Positions 17,578-27,219 of a DNA stretch of 64,000 bases are shown piece after piece. The notes under the pieces are model-generated. The model ran no database searches, was not told where the DNA came from, and worked only from the letters and a program-made list of their open reading frames with translations. Source of the DNA: Streptomyces mirabilis (GTDB lineage Bacteria; Actinomycetota; Actinomycetes; Streptomycetales; Streptomycetaceae); the NCBI RefSeq assembly GCF_039503195.1, contig NZ_JBCJKP010000001.1, positions 8,928,001 to 8,992,000 on the forward strand, given 5' to 3'. The first letter of the stretch is position 1; every line of letters begins with the position of its first letter. The translations under genes were made by a program, and so were the position numbers.

Positions 17578-19218
17578 ATGACTGCCACTCTCGTCGCCAA
17601 GAACCTCGCCGCCGGGCACGGCGACCGCTCGCTCTTCTCCGGGCTCGACCTCGTGGTCGCGCCCGGCGATGTGATCGGACTCGTCGGTGCCAACGGCGCG
17701 GGCAAGTCCACCCTGCTGCGGATGCTCGCCGGACTGCTCACGCCCGAGGAGGGGGAGCTGCGGCTGTCCCCGCCGTCGGCGAGCGTCGGCCATCTGCCGC
17801 AGGAGCCGGAGCGGCGGGAGGGCGAGAGCGTCCGGGAGTTCCTGGCCCGGCGCACCGGCGTGGCCGAGGCCCAGCGCGTGATGGACGAGGCGACGCAGGC
17901 ACTCGTCGACGGCGCGCCGGGCGCGGACGACGCGTACGCGGAGAGCCTGGAGCGCTGGCTCGACCTGGGCGGCGCCGACCTCGACGAGCGCGCCGAGGAG
18001 GTCGCCGACACCCTCGGGCTCGGCGTCGACCTCGACCAGCCGATGACGTCCCTGTCCGGCGGCCAGGCGGCCCGCGCCGGACTCGCCTCCCTGCTCCTGT
18101 CCCGCTACGACGTCTTCCTCCTCGACGAGCCCACCAACGACCTGGACCTGGAGGGCCTGGAGCGGCTCGAACGCTTCGTCTCCGGGCTGCGCGCGGGCAC
18201 CGTCGTCGTCAGCCACGACCGCGAGTTCCTGACCCGCACGGTCACCAAGGTGCTCGAACTCGACCTCGCCCAGCAGCAGATCACGCTCTACGGCGGCGGC
18301 TACGAGGCCTACCTGGAGGAGCGCGACACCGCCCGCCGGCACGCCCGCGACGACTACGAGGAGTACGCCGACAAGCGCTCCGCCCTCGAAGGCCGCGCCC
18401 AGATGCAGCGCTCCTGGATGGACAAGGGCGTGAAGAACGCCCGGCGCAAGGCGAACAACGACAACGACAAGATCGGCCGCAAGTTCCGGAGCGAGGCCAG
18501 CGAGAAGCAGGCGTCCAAGGCCCGGCAGACCCAGCGCATGATCGAGCGCCTGGACGTCGTCGACGAGCCGCGCAAGGAGTGGGAGCTGCGGATGGAGATC
18601 GCGGCCGCACCGCGCTCCGGCGCCGTCGTCGCCACCCTGCGCGACGCCGAGGTGCGACGCGGCGACTTCACCTTCGGCCCCGCGACCCTCCAGATCGACT
18701 GGGCGGACCGGGTCGCCGTCACGGGCGCCAACGGCGCGGGCAAGTCGACCCTGCTCGGCGCCCTGCTCGGGCGGGTCCCGCTGGACGCCGGTCACGCGAC
18801 CCTCGGCTCCGGCGTCGTCGTCGGCGAGGTCGACCAGGCCCGCAAACTCTTCCACGGCTCCGAGTCCCTGCTCGACGCGTTCAGCGCCGCCGTCCCCGAC
18901 ACCGAACCGGCCGAGGTCCGCACCCTGCTGGCCAAGTTCGGCCTCAAGGCGGAACACGTCCTGCGCCCGGCGGCCACCCTCTCTCCCGGCGAGCGCACCC
19001 GCTCGGCCCTCGCCCTCCTCCAGGGCCGTGGCGTCAACCTCCTCGTCCTCGACGAGCCGACCAACCACCTCGACCTCCCCGCGATCGAACAGCTGGAGGC
19101 GGCGCTCGACACGTACGAGGGCACGCTGCTGCTCGTGACCCACGACCGCCGCATGCTCGACGCGGTCCACACCACGCGCCGGCTGGAAGTGGCGGCGGGC
19201 AAGGTGACGGAGCGCTGA
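17578..19218 (+). CDS. ABC-F family ATPase
   Basis: 546 aa with two fused ATPase domains and no membrane segment. First Walker A is at residues 37-45 (GANGAGKST), signature SLSGGQAAR, Walker B VFLLDEPTNDLDL. Then a charged linker (residues about 240-345, many Arg/Lys/Glu). The second Walker A is at about 383-391, signature TLSPGERTR, Walker B LLVLDEPTNHLDL. ABC-F proteins act on the ribosome (translation factor or antibiotic protection). The long linker with an aromatic/basic tip fits a P-site tRNA interaction motif. Whether it gives resistance cannot be judged here. Confidence 0.92.
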   Translation: MTATLVAKNLAAGHGDRSLFSGLDLVVAPGDVIGLVGANGAGKSTLLRMLAGLLTPEEGELRLSPPSASVGHLPQEPERREGESVREFLARRTGVAEAQRVMDEATQALVDGAPGADDAYAESLERWLDLGGADLDERAEEVADTLGLGVDLDQPMTSLSGGQAARAGLASLLLSRYDVFLLDEPTNDLDLEGLERLERFVSGLRAGTVVVSHDREFLTRTVTKVLELDLAQQQITLYGGGYEAYLEERDTARRHARDDYEEYADKRSALEGRAQMQRSWMDKGVKNARRKANNDNDKIGRKFRSEASEKQASKARQTQRMIERLDVVDEPRKEWELRMEIAAAPRSGAVVATLRDAEVRRGDFTFGPATLQIDWADRVAVTGANGAGKSTLLGALLGRVPLDAGHATLGSGVVVGEVDQARKLFHGSESLLDAFSAAVPDTEPAEVRTLLAKFGLKAEHVLRPAATLSPGERTRSALALLQGRGVNLLVLDEPTNHLDLPAIEQLEAALDTYEGTLLLVTHDRRMLDAVHTTRRLEVAAGKVTER

Positions 19219-19219
19219 T

Positions 19220-19789
19220 CTAGGCCGTGGCCAGCCGCCGCGCCATCGTGGGGTAGTCCACGACGTACCCCTCCGCGTCGAACTCCAGATCGCTGCGGTA
19301 GTCACCGGACGAGAAACGCGCGCGCCCGCCGTCCCCGGCGCGCCCGAGATGCGTGTACGTCTGCTGCGACGCCCGCACGGCCAGGTCCGGCACCGACACC
19401 CAGGCCATCAGGAACTCCCGCTCACCGGGCCGGAGATGCAGCCCGTGGCGCAGCACCGGCATCGTGTTGGTGAGCGGGCACAGGCCCAGGTCGCAGTCGA
19501 GGGCGCCACCGAGGTCGGGCAGCCAGTCCCCGTCGGCCGTCCAGTGCCCCTCACCGTCGTGCCGCAGGTCCAGCGAGCGGGTACCCCAGGCCGTCTCGGC
19601 GCTCACACACAGCCGCCGGGTCACGAACCCGTCGACGGTGTCGAGCTCGTAAGAGATCCAGTACGGCTCGGGAACCGTCCCGACAGCACGCCCGCGCGCC
19701 CGCAGAGAGCGGGCACCGGACATGATCCAAGAGGTCTCGAACCCTTTGCTCTCCGTGACTTCCCAGGTAATGACACGCGAGTCGGCCAT
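19220..19789 (-). CDS. Putative glycolipid-binding domain protein (PF06475-like)
   Basis: 189 aa. The pattern matches the putative glycolipid-binding family: VTRRLCVSAETAWGTRSLDL, GEGHWTADGDWLPDL, CDLGLCPLTNTMPVLR, and the terminal YVVDYPTMARRL. It likely has a beta-barrel fold with no catalytic residues I can identify. Its stop is one base from the ABC-F stop (convergent). It lies downstream of tex on the same strand, but a 109-bp gap with a repeat separates them. Confidence 0.8.
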   Translation of the reverse strand: MADSRVITWEVTESKGFETSWIMSGARSLRARGRAVGTVPEPYWISYELDTVDGFVTRRLCVSAETAWGTRSLDLRHDGEGHWTADGDWLPDLGGALDCDLGLCPLTNTMPVLRHGLHLRPGEREFLMAWVSVPDLAVRASQQTYTHLGRAGDGGRARFSSGDYRSDLEFDAEGYVVDYPTMARRLATA

Positions 19790-19820
19790 ACGGTCACTGT
19801 AAGGAGCGGGGCTCGTGCAA

Positions 19821-19880
19821 GCGCCGCCCCGTCAGGGGCGCGGGGAACGGCGCGCTCAGCCACTGATCACCCGCAGTCAC
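19821..19880. repeat. Streptomyces-type intergenic repeat (CGCCCC-GTCA-GGGGCG element)
   Basis: CGCCCC (19825-19830) pairs with GGGGCG (19835-19840), followed by CGGGGAACGGCGCGCTCAGCC and CCCGCAGTC. From memory this is the very common dispersed Streptomyces element (GGGGCGCGGGGAACTGCGCG and so on). Only one copy is in this window. Here it may double as a terminator for tex. Confidence 0.6.
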
Positions 19881-19898
19881 CCCTGCACCCTCAGTGGC

Positions 19899-22292
19899 TC
19901 AGCGCCTGCCCTTCTTGGGATCGACAAGCCCCGCGCGCCGCAACGCGTCGGCCATCGCACTGTTGGCCGGCGGCGGAGCGGCCTGCCGCGAACCGCCACC
20001 GCCTCCGCCCGCCCCGCCCCGCGGCTGACGCTGCTGCTGGCGCTGCTGCGGAGGCCGCCCGCCGCGCTGCGGACGGCCACCCCCACCCTGCTGATCCGAC
20101 GGAGTCGCCTCGTCGTCGAGCCGCAGCGTGAGAGAGATCCGCTTGCGCGGGATGTCGATCTCGAGCACCTTCACCTTGACGATGTCACCCGGCTTCACCA
20201 CATCGCGCGGGTCCTTCACGAACGTCTTCGACATCGCCGAGACATGCACCAGACCGTCCTGGTGGACGCCGATGTCCACGAAGGCCCCGAACGCGGCCAC
20301 GTTGGTGACGACCCCTTCGAGCACCATCCCGGAGGCCAGGTCGGAGATCTTCTCGACACCCTCCTTGAAGGTGGCCGTTTTGAAGGCGGGCCGCGGGTCG
20401 CGCCCGGGCTTCTCCAGCTCCTTCAGGATGTCCGTGACGGTCGGCAGACCGAACGTCTCGTCCACGAAGTCGGTCGGCCTGAGCGAGCGCAGCACACCGG
20501 TGTTGCCGATCAGGGAGGCGACCTCGCTGCCCGCCGTCTTCACCATCCGCCGCACCACGGGGTACGCCTCCGGGTGCACGCTGGACGCGTCCAGCGGGTC
20601 GTCCCCGCCCCGGATGCGCAGGAAGCCCGCGCACTGCTCGTACGCCTTCGGGCCGAGTCTGGCCACGTTCTTGAGGGTGGTACGGGACGTGAAGGGGCCG
20701 TTGGCGTCGCGGTGCGCCACGATGTTCTCCGCGAGCCCGGAGGTGATGCCGGAGACGCGGGCGAGCAGCGGCGCGGAAGCCGTGTTCACGTCCACGCCCA
20801 CGCCGTTCACACAGTCCTCGACCACCGCGTCCAGGGACCGGGAGAGCTTCACCTCGGACAGGTCGTGCTGGTACTGCCCGACGCCGATGGACTTCGGGTC
20901 GATCTTCACCAGCTCGGCCAGCGGGTCCTGGAGGCGGCGCGCGATGGAGACGGCGCCGCGCAGCGACACGTCCATGTCGGGCAGCTCCTGCGAGGCGAAC
21001 GCGGACGCCGAGTACACCGAAGCCCCCGCCTCGGACACCATCACCTTGGTGAGGTCCAACTCCGGGTGCTTGGTGATGAGTTCACCGGCGAGCTTGTCGG
21101 TCTCGCGGGACGCCGTGCCGTTGCCGATCGCGATCAGCTCGACCGCGTGCTCCTTGGCGAGGCGGGCGAGCTTGGCGATGGCCTCGTCCCACTTGTTGGC
21201 CGGGACGTGCGGGTAGATGACGTCCGTCGCCACGACCTTGCCGGTCGCGTCGACCACGGCGACCTTGACACCCGTACGGAAACCGGGGTCGAGACCCAGC
21301 GTCGCGCGGGTGCCCGCCGGGGCGGCGAGCAGCAGGTCCCGCAGGTTCGCCGCGAAGACGTTCACCGCCTCGTCCTCGGCGGCCGTGCGCAGGCGAAGGC
21401 GCAGGTCGATGCCGAGGTGCACGAGGATGCGGGTGCGCCAGGCCCAGCGGACGGTGTCCGTGAGCCACTTGTCGCCGGGGCGGCCGCGGTCGGCGATCTG
21501 GAAGTGGTGGGCGACGATTCCCTCGTACGAGGAGGGACCGGGCTGCTCGGAGGGCTCCTCGGGCTCCAGGACGAGGTCGAGGACCTCCTCCTTCTCACCG
21601 CGCAGCATGGCGAGGACGCGGTGCGAGGGCAGGTCTTTGAAGGGCTCGGCGAAGTCGAAGTAGTCGGCGAACTTGGCGCCCGCCTCCTCCTTGCCCTCCC
21701 GCACCTTGGCGGCCAGACGCCCGCGCACCCACATGCGTTCGCGCAGCTCGCCGATCAGGTCGGCGTCCTCCGAGAACCGCTCCGTGAGGATCGACCGGGC
21801 GCCGTCCAGCGCGGCCTGCGGGTCGGCGACGCCCTTGTCCGCGTCGACGAACGCCGTCGCCGCGGCGAGCGGGTCGACCGACGGGTCGCCGAGCAGGCCC
21901 TCGGCCAGCGGCTCCAGGCCCGCCTCGCGCGCGATCTGCGCCTTCGTGCGCCGCTTCGGCTTGAACGGCAGATAGATGTCCTCGAGCCGCGCCTTCGTCT
22001 CGGCGCCCCGGATCTGCGCCTCGACCTCCTCGGTGAGCTTGCCCTGCTCGCGCACCGATTCGAGGATCGCCGTGCGCCGCTCCTCCAGCTCCCGCAGATA
22101 GCGCAGCCGCTCCTCGAGGGTGCGCAGCTGCGCATCGTCGAGCATCTCGGTCGCTTCCTTGCGGTAGCGGGCGATGAAGGGCACCGTCGACCCGCCGTCG
22201 AGCAAGTCGACGGCGGCCTTGACCTGCCGCTCCCGTACGCCGAGCTCCTCGGCGATCCTGCCTTCGATGGACCCTACGAGGGGTGTCGTCAC
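19899..22292 (-). CDS. tex: Tex: S1-domain RNA-binding transcription accessory protein
   Basis: 797 aa from a GTG at 22292; an open extension of 20 codons has no family similarity. N-terminal Tex helical domain ([21 protein letters not shown]), the [11 protein letters not shown] block, a YqgF-like nuclease fold around [17 protein letters not shown], helix-hairpin-helix region ([14 protein letters not shown]), and an S1 domain at about residues 653-724 ([21 protein letters not shown]). After S1 comes a Gly/Arg/Gln-rich tail that looks disordered and nucleic-acid binding. A housekeeping protein acting on transcription elongation and RNA. Confidence 0.95.
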   Translation of the reverse strand: MTTPLVGSIEGRIAEELGVRERQVKAAVDLLDGGSTVPFIARYRKEATEMLDDAQLRTLEERLRYLRELEERRTAILESVREQGKLTEEVEAQIRGAETKARLEDIYLPFKPKRRTKAQIAREAGLEPLAEGLLGDPSVDPLAAATAFVDADKGVADPQAALDGARSILTERFSEDADLIGELRERMWVRGRLAAKVREGKEEAGAKFADYFDFAEPFKDLPSHRVLAMLRGEKEEVLDLVLEPEEPSEQPGPSSYEGIVAHHFQIADRGRPGDKWLTDTVRWAWRTRILVHLGIDLRLRLRTAAEDEAVNVFAANLRDLLLAAPAGTRATLGLDPGFRTGVKVAVVDATGKVVATDVIYPHVPANKWDEAIAKLARLAKEHAVELIAIGNGTASRETDKLAGELITKHPELDLTKVMVSEAGASVYSASAFASQELPDMDVSLRGAVSIARRLQDPLAELVKIDPKSIGVGQYQHDLSEVKLSRSLDAVVEDCVNGVGVDVNTASAPLLARVSGITSGLAENIVAHRDANGPFTSRTTLKNVARLGPKAYEQCAGFLRIRGGDDPLDASSVHPEAYPVVRRMVKTAGSEVASLIGNTGVLRSLRPTDFVDETFGLPTVTDILKELEKPGRDPRPAFKTATFKEGVEKISDLASGMVLEGVVTNVAAFGAFVDIGVHQDGLVHVSAMSKTFVKDPRDVVKPGDIVKVKVLEIDIPRKRISLTLRLDDEATPSDQQGGGGRPQRGGRPPQQRQQQRQPRGGAGGGGGGSRQAAPPPANSAMADALRRAGLVDPKKGRR

Positions 22293-22380
22293 GATCCCGT
22301 ACCGCCTTCTCCACTGAGGTTGCGCGGCAATTGTGGCAGGTGACACCGACAACGGGGGATCAGGGCGCCGATCGGCGCTG

Positions 22381-23247
22381 TCAGCCCTTGCCGGTCATAC
22401 CTTCGGGGAACGCGCCGGCCGCCAGCGCCCGCATCAGGATGCCCCGTGCCAGCTCGGTGAGGCGCTCCACGCCCGCGGCGCCCAGATGCTCGTACGGGGC
22501 ACGGTCCAGCCGGTCCGTGCGGTCCTCGATCTCCTTGCGCAGGGCCACCCCCGCCTCGGTCAACTCGCCCCCCGAGTCGAGCAGTCCGCGCTCGCGCAGC
22601 CGTTCGACCGCCGCGTCCCAGTGCGCCCGCGACCAGCCGCGCGTGCCCAGTGCCCACTTCGGAGCCATGCCCTTGCCGGTGGCGGTGTGGCTCACCAGGG
22701 CCTCGACCGGGTCGAGTTCCGCGTCGAGCAGCGCCGCGAGGTGACCGTCGCCCCGGTGCTCGCGCAGGAGCGTGGCGCCGTGCCAGAGGGCGAGGTGCGG
22801 CGCGTCGGGCACGGGCAGGTCGGCGTGCGCCGCGTACAGCGGACGCGCGGTCCTGGTGCAGCCCTCCGCGGCCCGCAGGGCGAGCTCCGCCGCCTCGGCG
22901 ACCTCCTTGGAGGTGAGGACGTCCTCGCCGAGGAGCCGGCGCCAGGTCGCGTCGACGGCACGCGCGCGTGCCGCGAGGACGGTCTGTGGGGAGGCCTTCT
23001 CCCACACCGCGGGCACATGCCGGGCCACCAGCTCGTGGCGGAAGTTGTAGAACGTCGCCGTCACCGTGCCGGGACCCACCGCCCCCATGGCGGCGGCACG
23101 CACGGCGAAGTACGCGCCGTTGCTGTCCTCGATCCCGACGTCGGCAAGCTCCCGTCCCAGATCCGGCGAGAAGTAGTGCGTCGAGTGCAGCGGGTTGAGG
23201 ACGTTGTGGCAGCGCCGCCCGGCGCGCTCCGGCAGAGGTGTGGTCAT
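22381..23247 (-). CDS. SCO6745-family winged-helix protein
   Basis: 288 aa. It matches what I remember of the actinobacterial SCO6745 family: the opening [18 protein letters not shown] and a C-terminal winged-helix/MarR-like region ([19 protein letters not shown] then [20 protein letters not shown]). It has no known enzyme residues. Its promoter region faces glxA-like 23359 and contains two strong inverted repeats (23258-23273 and 23283-23345), so both genes may be controlled together. Confidence 0.8.
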   Translation of the reverse strand: MTTPLPERAGRRCHNVLNPLHSTHYFSPDLGRELADVGIEDSNGAYFAVRAAAMGAVGPGTVTATFYNFRHELVARHVPAVWEKASPQTVLAARARAVDATWRRLLGEDVLTSKEVAEAAELALRAAEGCTRTARPLYAAHADLPVPDAPHLALWHGATLLREHRGDGHLAALLDAELDPVEALVSHTATGKGMAPKWALGTRGWSRAHWDAAVERLRERGLLDSGGELTEAGVALRKEIEDRTDRLDRAPYEHLGAAGVERLTELARGILMRALAAGAFPEGMTGKG

Positions 23248-23257
23248 GCCCGAAGGT

Positions 23258-23273
23258 TACCGACTGGTCGGTA
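23258..23273. promoter_or_regulatory. TetR-type palindromic operator candidate
   Basis: TACCGAC-TG-GTCGGTA is a perfect 7-2-7 palindrome whose edge is 11 bases from the SCO6745-family start codon. The form is common for TetR-family sites. At this distance it would overlap the promoter or the ribosome site of the leftward gene. The regulator is not identified. Confidence 0.5.
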
Positions 23274-23282
23274 CGCGGGGAA

Positions 23283-23345
23283 GGCGGGAGGGGCGATGGC
23301 AGGAAAGGTGGGGTACTCGTCCTTGCGGCCATCGCCCCGCCCGCC
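23283..23345. promoter_or_regulatory. Long inverted repeat before the GlxA-type regulator gene
   Basis: Arms 23283-23300 and 23328-23345 match at 17 of 18 positions around a 27-base spacer. The 3' arm ends 13 bases before the ATG at 23359. As DNA it could be a paired operator; as RNA it would form a stable hairpin close to the ribosome site and could dampen translation. Confidence 0.5.
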
Positions 23346-23358
23346 AAGAATCGAGACC

Positions 23359-24312
23359 ATGCGAACAGTCCTGGTGGTCCTCTTCGACGATGTGCAGAGC
23401 CTCGACGTCACGGGCCCCGTGGAGGTCTTCGCGGGCGCCGAGGCCTTCCGCGCCGGCTCGTACCGCATCCACACCGCCTCCCTGGACGGCGCACCCGTGC
23501 GGACCACCAGCGGCCTCACCCTCGTCCCGGACCACACCCTCGCCGACGCGCCCGCCCCGCACACCCTGCTGGTCCCGGGCGGCCGGGGCACCCGGCGCCC
23601 CGACCCCCGGCTGACCGACTGGCTGCGCGCGCACGGGCCGCGCGCCGAGCGCCTGGTCTCCGTCTGCACCGGGGCCATCCCGCTCGCCGAGGCGGGCCTC
23701 CTGGACGGTCGGCGCGCGACGACCCACTGGGCGTACTGCGACAAGCTCGCCCGTGACCACCCGGCCGTCGAGGTCGACCCCGACCCCATCTACGTGCGGG
23801 ACGGACAGGTGTCCACCTCGGCCGGCGTCACCTCCGGCATCGACCTCGCCCTCGCGCTCGTGGAGGAGGACCTCGGCAGGGAGGCCGCCCTGACGGTCGC
23901 CCGTCACCTCGTCGTCTTCCTGCGGCGCCCGGGCAATCAGGCCCAGTTCAGCGCCCAGCTGGCCGCGCAGACGGCGCGGCGCGAACCGCTCCGCGAGGTC
24001 CAGCAGTGGATCACCGAGCACCCGGGCGACGACCTGTCCGTCGAGTCGCTCGCCCTCCGCGCCCGGCTCTCGCCCCGGCACTTCGCCCGCGCCTTCCAGA
24101 CCGAGACGGGCATGACCCCGGGGCGGTACGTCGACCGCGTGCGCCTCGAACACGCCCGGCGCCTCCTGGAGGACACCGCCGACGGAGTCGAGGGGATCTC
24201 CCGCGCCTGCGGCTACGGCACCCCCGAGGCGATGCGCCGTGCCTTCGTGAAGACGCTCGGCACGGCACCGGCGGAGTACCGGCGCCGCTTCCGCCCCGCC
24301 CCCACCCGTTGA
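23359..24312 (+). CDS. GlxA-family transcriptional regulator (DJ-1/PfpI + AraC HTH)
   Basis: 317 aa. Residues 1-165 form a DJ-1/PfpI domain with C103 at the nucleophile elbow (SVCTGAIPLA). From about 215 is an AraC-type DNA-binding domain with two HTH motifs (SVESLALRARLSPRHFARAF and the GYGTPEAMRRAF block). The frame is open more than 1 kb upstream, but ATG 23359 fits the family start. The next gene, 50 bp on, encodes a stand-alone DJ-1 domain enzyme, so the regulator likely senses a related small molecule and controls that gene. Confidence 0.92.
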   Translation: MRTVLVVLFDDVQSLDVTGPVEVFAGAEAFRAGSYRIHTASLDGAPVRTTSGLTLVPDHTLADAPAPHTLLVPGGRGTRRPDPRLTDWLRAHGPRAERLVSVCTGAIPLAEAGLLDGRRATTHWAYCDKLARDHPAVEVDPDPIYVRDGQVSTSAGVTSGIDLALALVEEDLGREAALTVARHLVVFLRRPGNQAQFSAQLAAQTARREPLREVQQWITEHPGDDLSVESLALRARLSPRHFARAFQTETGMTPGRYVDRVRLEHARRLLEDTADGVEGISRACGYGTPEAMRRAFVKTLGTAPAEYRRRFRPAPTR

Positions 24313-24362
24313 CCGGCCCTCACCTGACGACCCCGGCCCACTCACCCGTGGAAAGGAACCCG

Positions 24363-24998
24363 ATGCAGATCGCCATCGTCCTCTTCGACCGCTTCACCGC
24401 CCTGGACGCGGTGGGACCCTACGAGACCCTCGGCCGCCTGCCCGACGCGGAGACCGTCTTCGTCGCCGAGCACACCGGCGCCGTCCGCAACGAGAGCGGC
24501 AACCTGGCCCTGACCGCCGACAGGACCCTGGCCGAGGTGCCGCGCCCGGACATCGTCGTGGTCCCCGGCGGACCGGGCCAGACCCCGCAGATGGACAACC
24601 GGGTCCTGCTGGACTGGCTGCGCGCCGCCGACGCCACGAGCACCTGGACGACCTCCGTGTGCACCGGCTCCCTGCTGCTGGCCGCCGCGGGGCTGCTCGA
24701 GGGCCGCCGGGCCACCTCGCACTGGCTGGCCCTCGACCACCTCAAGCGGTTCGGTGCCGAGCCGACCGGAGAGCGGGTGGTGTTCGACGGGAAGTACGTC
24801 ACCGCGGCCGGCGTGTCGTCCGGCATCGACATGGGGCTCGCCCTGCTCGGACGGATCGCGGGCGACGAACACGCACAGGCCGTACAGCTGCTGACGGAGT
24901 ACGACCCGCAGCCGCCCTACGACGCCGGGTCGCCCCGGAAGGCTCCCGCACATCTGGTGGCGGAGTTCCGGGCGAAGAGCCGCTTCATCCTGGAGTAG
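24363..24998 (+). CDS. DJ-1/PfpI family protein, isonitrile hydratase-like
   Basis: 211 aa. Nucleophile C100 in TSVCTGSLLLAAAGLL and an acidic residue D15 in FTALDAVGPY fit isocyanide hydratase (InhA type), which turns isonitriles into N-formamides. SGIDMGLALLGRI closes the domain. Good ribosome site (GGAAAGGA). The pair with the upstream GlxA-type regulator is common. Many Streptomyces make isonitrile metal-binding compounds, but a link here is inference. Its last 14 bases overlap the converging enoyl-CoA hydratase gene. Confidence 0.85.
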   Translation: MQIAIVLFDRFTALDAVGPYETLGRLPDAETVFVAEHTGAVRNESGNLALTADRTLAEVPRPDIVVVPGGPGQTPQMDNRVLLDWLRAADATSTWTTSVCTGSLLLAAAGLLEGRRATSHWLALDHLKRFGAEPTGERVVFDGKYVTAAGVSSGIDMGLALLGRIAGDEHAQAVQLLTEYDPQPPYDAGSPRKAPAHLVAEFRAKSRFILE

Positions 24999-25800
24999 TC
25001 GCGGTGGACGGCGGAGCGGTCGCGGTGGACGCCTCAGTGGTCGCGGTGGTGAACACCGGCGTGGTCCAGGTGAAGCGCGGCGGCCGGCGCTCCAGGAACG
25101 CGGCGACGCCCTCCGCGGTCTCGTCGCTCCCGCGCGCCTGCTCGGCCCAGTACGCGTCCCGGTCGGTCCGCCCCTGGGCGAATTCCTTGGCGGACGCCTG
25201 CGTCAGCAGCGACCGCGCGGCCAGGACGCGGGTGAACTCCCCGACCCGCTTGTCGAGTTCGCCCTCGGGCAGCACCTCGTCCACCAGACCCGTGCGCAGC
25301 GCCCGTTCGGTGTCGATCAGCTCGCCCGAGAACAGCAGGTACTTGGCGGTCGCCGGACCCACCAGCGACACCAGCCGCCGGGTGGCCGAGGCCGCGTAGA
25401 CGATCCCCAGCTTCGCCGGCGTCACTCCGAACCGCGCGCCCTCCTCCGCGAACCGCAGATCGCAGGCCGCCGCGAGCTGGGACCCGCCGCCGACGCAGTA
25501 CCCGCGGATCGCCGCGAGCGTCGGTTTGGGGAACACGGCGAGCGCCTCCTCGGCGTGCACGGCGAGCCCCTGCGCCTCGTCCGAGGAGCCCCGCAGCGTG
25601 GAGATGTCGGCCCCCGCGCAGAAGGTGCCGCCCTCGCCGGTGAGCACGAGGACGCGGACGTCCGGGTCGGCGGCGAGCCCGTCGAGCAGGGGCGGCAGCG
25701 CCCTCCACATGTCGGCCGTCATGGCGTTGCGCTTGGCCGGGTGGTGAATGACGACGGTGGCGACCCCGTCGCCCACGCTGTGCAGCAGCTGCGGCTCCAT
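24985..25800 (-). CDS. Enoyl-CoA hydratase/isomerase family protein
   Basis: 271 aa. Crotonase fold with oxyanion-hole loops FCAGADISTL and CVGGGSQLAAACDLRFA. In the second loop the usual catalytic Glu pattern is altered (GVTPAKLGIVYAAS), so isomerase or other chemistry is possible. The C-terminal 25 residues are a Thr/Ala/Ser/Pro-rich tail encoded by 21-base repeats. The start at 25800 was chosen for the conserved beginning MEPQLLHSVGDGV; the frame is open upstream. No other beta-oxidation gene is adjacent. Confidence 0.85.
   Translation of the reverse strand: MEPQLLHSVGDGVATVVIHHPAKRNAMTADMWRALPPLLDGLAADPDVRVLVLTGEGGTFCAGADISTLRGSSDEAQGLAVHAEEALAVFPKPTLAAIRGYCVGGGSQLAAACDLRFAEEGARFGVTPAKLGIVYAASATRRLVSLVGPATAKYLLFSGELIDTERALRTGLVDEVLPEGELDKRVGEFTRVLAARSLLTQASAKEFAQGRTDRDAYWAEQARGSDETAEGVAAFLERRPPRFTWTTPVFTTATTEASTATAPPSTATTPG
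24998..25049. repeat. 21-base direct repeats at the 3' end of the enoyl-CoA hydratase gene
   Basis: GTCGCGGTGG recurs at 24998, 25019 and 25040, a spacing of exactly 21 bases (seven codons). On the minus strand it encodes the low-complexity tail (TTEAST, ATAPPSTATTPG). Likely slippage-grown tail sequence. Confidence 0.7.
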
Positions 25801-25866
25801 ACGCCGGATGCTATCCGCAACCCTCGAACGTACGATCAAGAAGGGGCCGGGCGCGAGGAGGCGTTG

Positions 25867-26451
25867 ATGGTCAGGACCAAGGACAGGGCGCCGAGCGACG
25901 CGACCACGAAACTGACCCGCGGCTTCAGCTGGACCGCCGCGTTCGGCGTGATCCTGGTGATCGCGGGGCTCGTCGGGCTCGTCTACACCGGCGTGGCGAC
26001 CCTGACCTCGATGATCCTGTTCGGCTGGCTGCTGCTGATCGGCGGCGCGGTCGGACTGCTGCACGCCGTCCAGGCCCGTGGCACCAACTTCTTCTGGCTC
26101 GGGGTGGTGGTCGCGGCCCTGAACATCGCGGCCGGAGTGGTGGTGATCCGCCGCCCGGACGCGGCGGCCGAGGCGCTCACCATGTTCGCGGCCCTGCTGT
26201 TCCTGACCGGCGGGGTGTTCCGGGTGGTCGGCAGCCTCGTGGTGCGCGGTGCGCAGTTCGGCTGGACGCTCCTGCAGGGCGTCTTCGACCTGCTCCTCGG
26301 CATCCTGGTGCTGGACAACTGGCCGAGCAGCAGCAAGTACGTCATCGGCTGCTTCTTCTCGCTCGCGCTGCTCTTCGACGGGCTGGGCCTGATCGCCACC
26401 GGCTTCGGCGGGCGGCGCATCGTACATCTGGTCTCGGGGCGCGACCGGTGA
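25867..26451 (+). CDS. HdeD-family (DUF308) integral membrane protein
   Basis: 194 aa. Six hydrophobic helices in pairs, with glycine-rich turns such as FGWLLLIGGAVGLLHAVQ and LLFLTGGVFRVVGSL, the DUF308/HdeD pattern. Start ATG 25867 follows GAGGAGG (25855-25861). E. coli HdeD is linked to acid resistance; the actinobacterial role is not established. Confidence 0.88.
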   Translation: MVRTKDRAPSDATTKLTRGFSWTAAFGVILVIAGLVGLVYTGVATLTSMILFGWLLLIGGAVGLLHAVQARGTNFFWLGVVVAALNIAAGVVVIRRPDAAAEALTMFAALLFLTGGVFRVVGSLVVRGAQFGWTLLQGVFDLLLGILVLDNWPSSSKYVIGCFFSLALLFDGLGLIATGFGGRRIVHLVSGRDR

Positions 26452-26672
26452 CGGACGAAACGGGCGAGCCCGGCGCCCAACCCGTACAACCCGAATAGTT
26501 CTCGAAGCAGACACCACACGGACAGGAGTGGTCGCACGGCCGACGGTGCCGTGCATCAACGGTCGGAAGCCGTCGATAGTCGCTGACTTCTGTTCAGGGA
26601 TGCGGTCCGGACCAGCGCGTTACCAACACTCGACGTGTGGTGACAATCGAGCGCAAGGGTGGCGACCGGACG

Positions 26673-27179
26673 ATGGAGAACCACGGGCGGGGGTTCGACT
26701 CCCGCCCTGAAGGCGCCGGGGATGTGCCTCCTGATCGGAGACCGCCGGGTCCGCTGCCGTACGAGGGGGTGTGGCGGTTCACCGCTCCCGCCATCGACGC
26801 CTCGGTTCCGCAGGCACGACACGCCGTTCGTGACCTGCTCTTCCGTCAACAAGTGCCCGTCTCGGACGACCTCGTCCACGGGCTTTTGCTGATCGTCTCC
26901 GAACTGGTCACGAACGCGGTGCGGCACGCGGCACTGCTGTCCCCGATGCTCGCCGTGGAGGTGGCCGTGGGAGCCGAGTGGGTGCGGGTGTCGGTGGAGG
27001 ACAACCACCCCTACCGCCCCACCGCCCTGGAGGCCGACCACGGCCAGACCGGTGGCCGTGGGCTGCTGCTGGTGCGGGAGGTCGCCCGGGAGTCGGGCGG
27101 GGTGTGCGACGTCGAGCACACGACGAGTGGCGGCAAGGTGATCTGGGCCGCCCTGCCGCTCACTCCGAGCATCGTCTAG
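26673..27179 (+). CDS. Anti-sigma-like histidine kinase-type ATPase (RsbW/HATPase_c_2)
   Basis: 168 aa. The GHKL ATPase N-box ELVTNAVRHA and the G-box GGRGLLLVREVA are clear; there is no sensor or transmembrane part. Such small proteins bind and inhibit sigma factors or phosphorylate anti-anti-sigma factors. The ATG at 26673 has AAGGGTGG 11 bases upstream; a GTG 12 codons earlier has no ribosome site. No sigma factor or antagonist gene is adjacent. Confidence 0.88.
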   Translation: MENHGRGFDSRPEGAGDVPPDRRPPGPLPYEGVWRFTAPAIDASVPQARHAVRDLLFRQQVPVSDDLVHGLLLIVSELVTNAVRHAALLSPMLAVEVAVGAEWVRVSVEDNHPYRPTALEADHGQTGGRGLLLVREVARESGGVCDVEHTTSGGKVIWAALPLTPSIV

Positions 27180-27219
27180 GGCCTGGCGCTCTCGGGGCGT
27201 TTTCGCGAGGACGGGTCCG

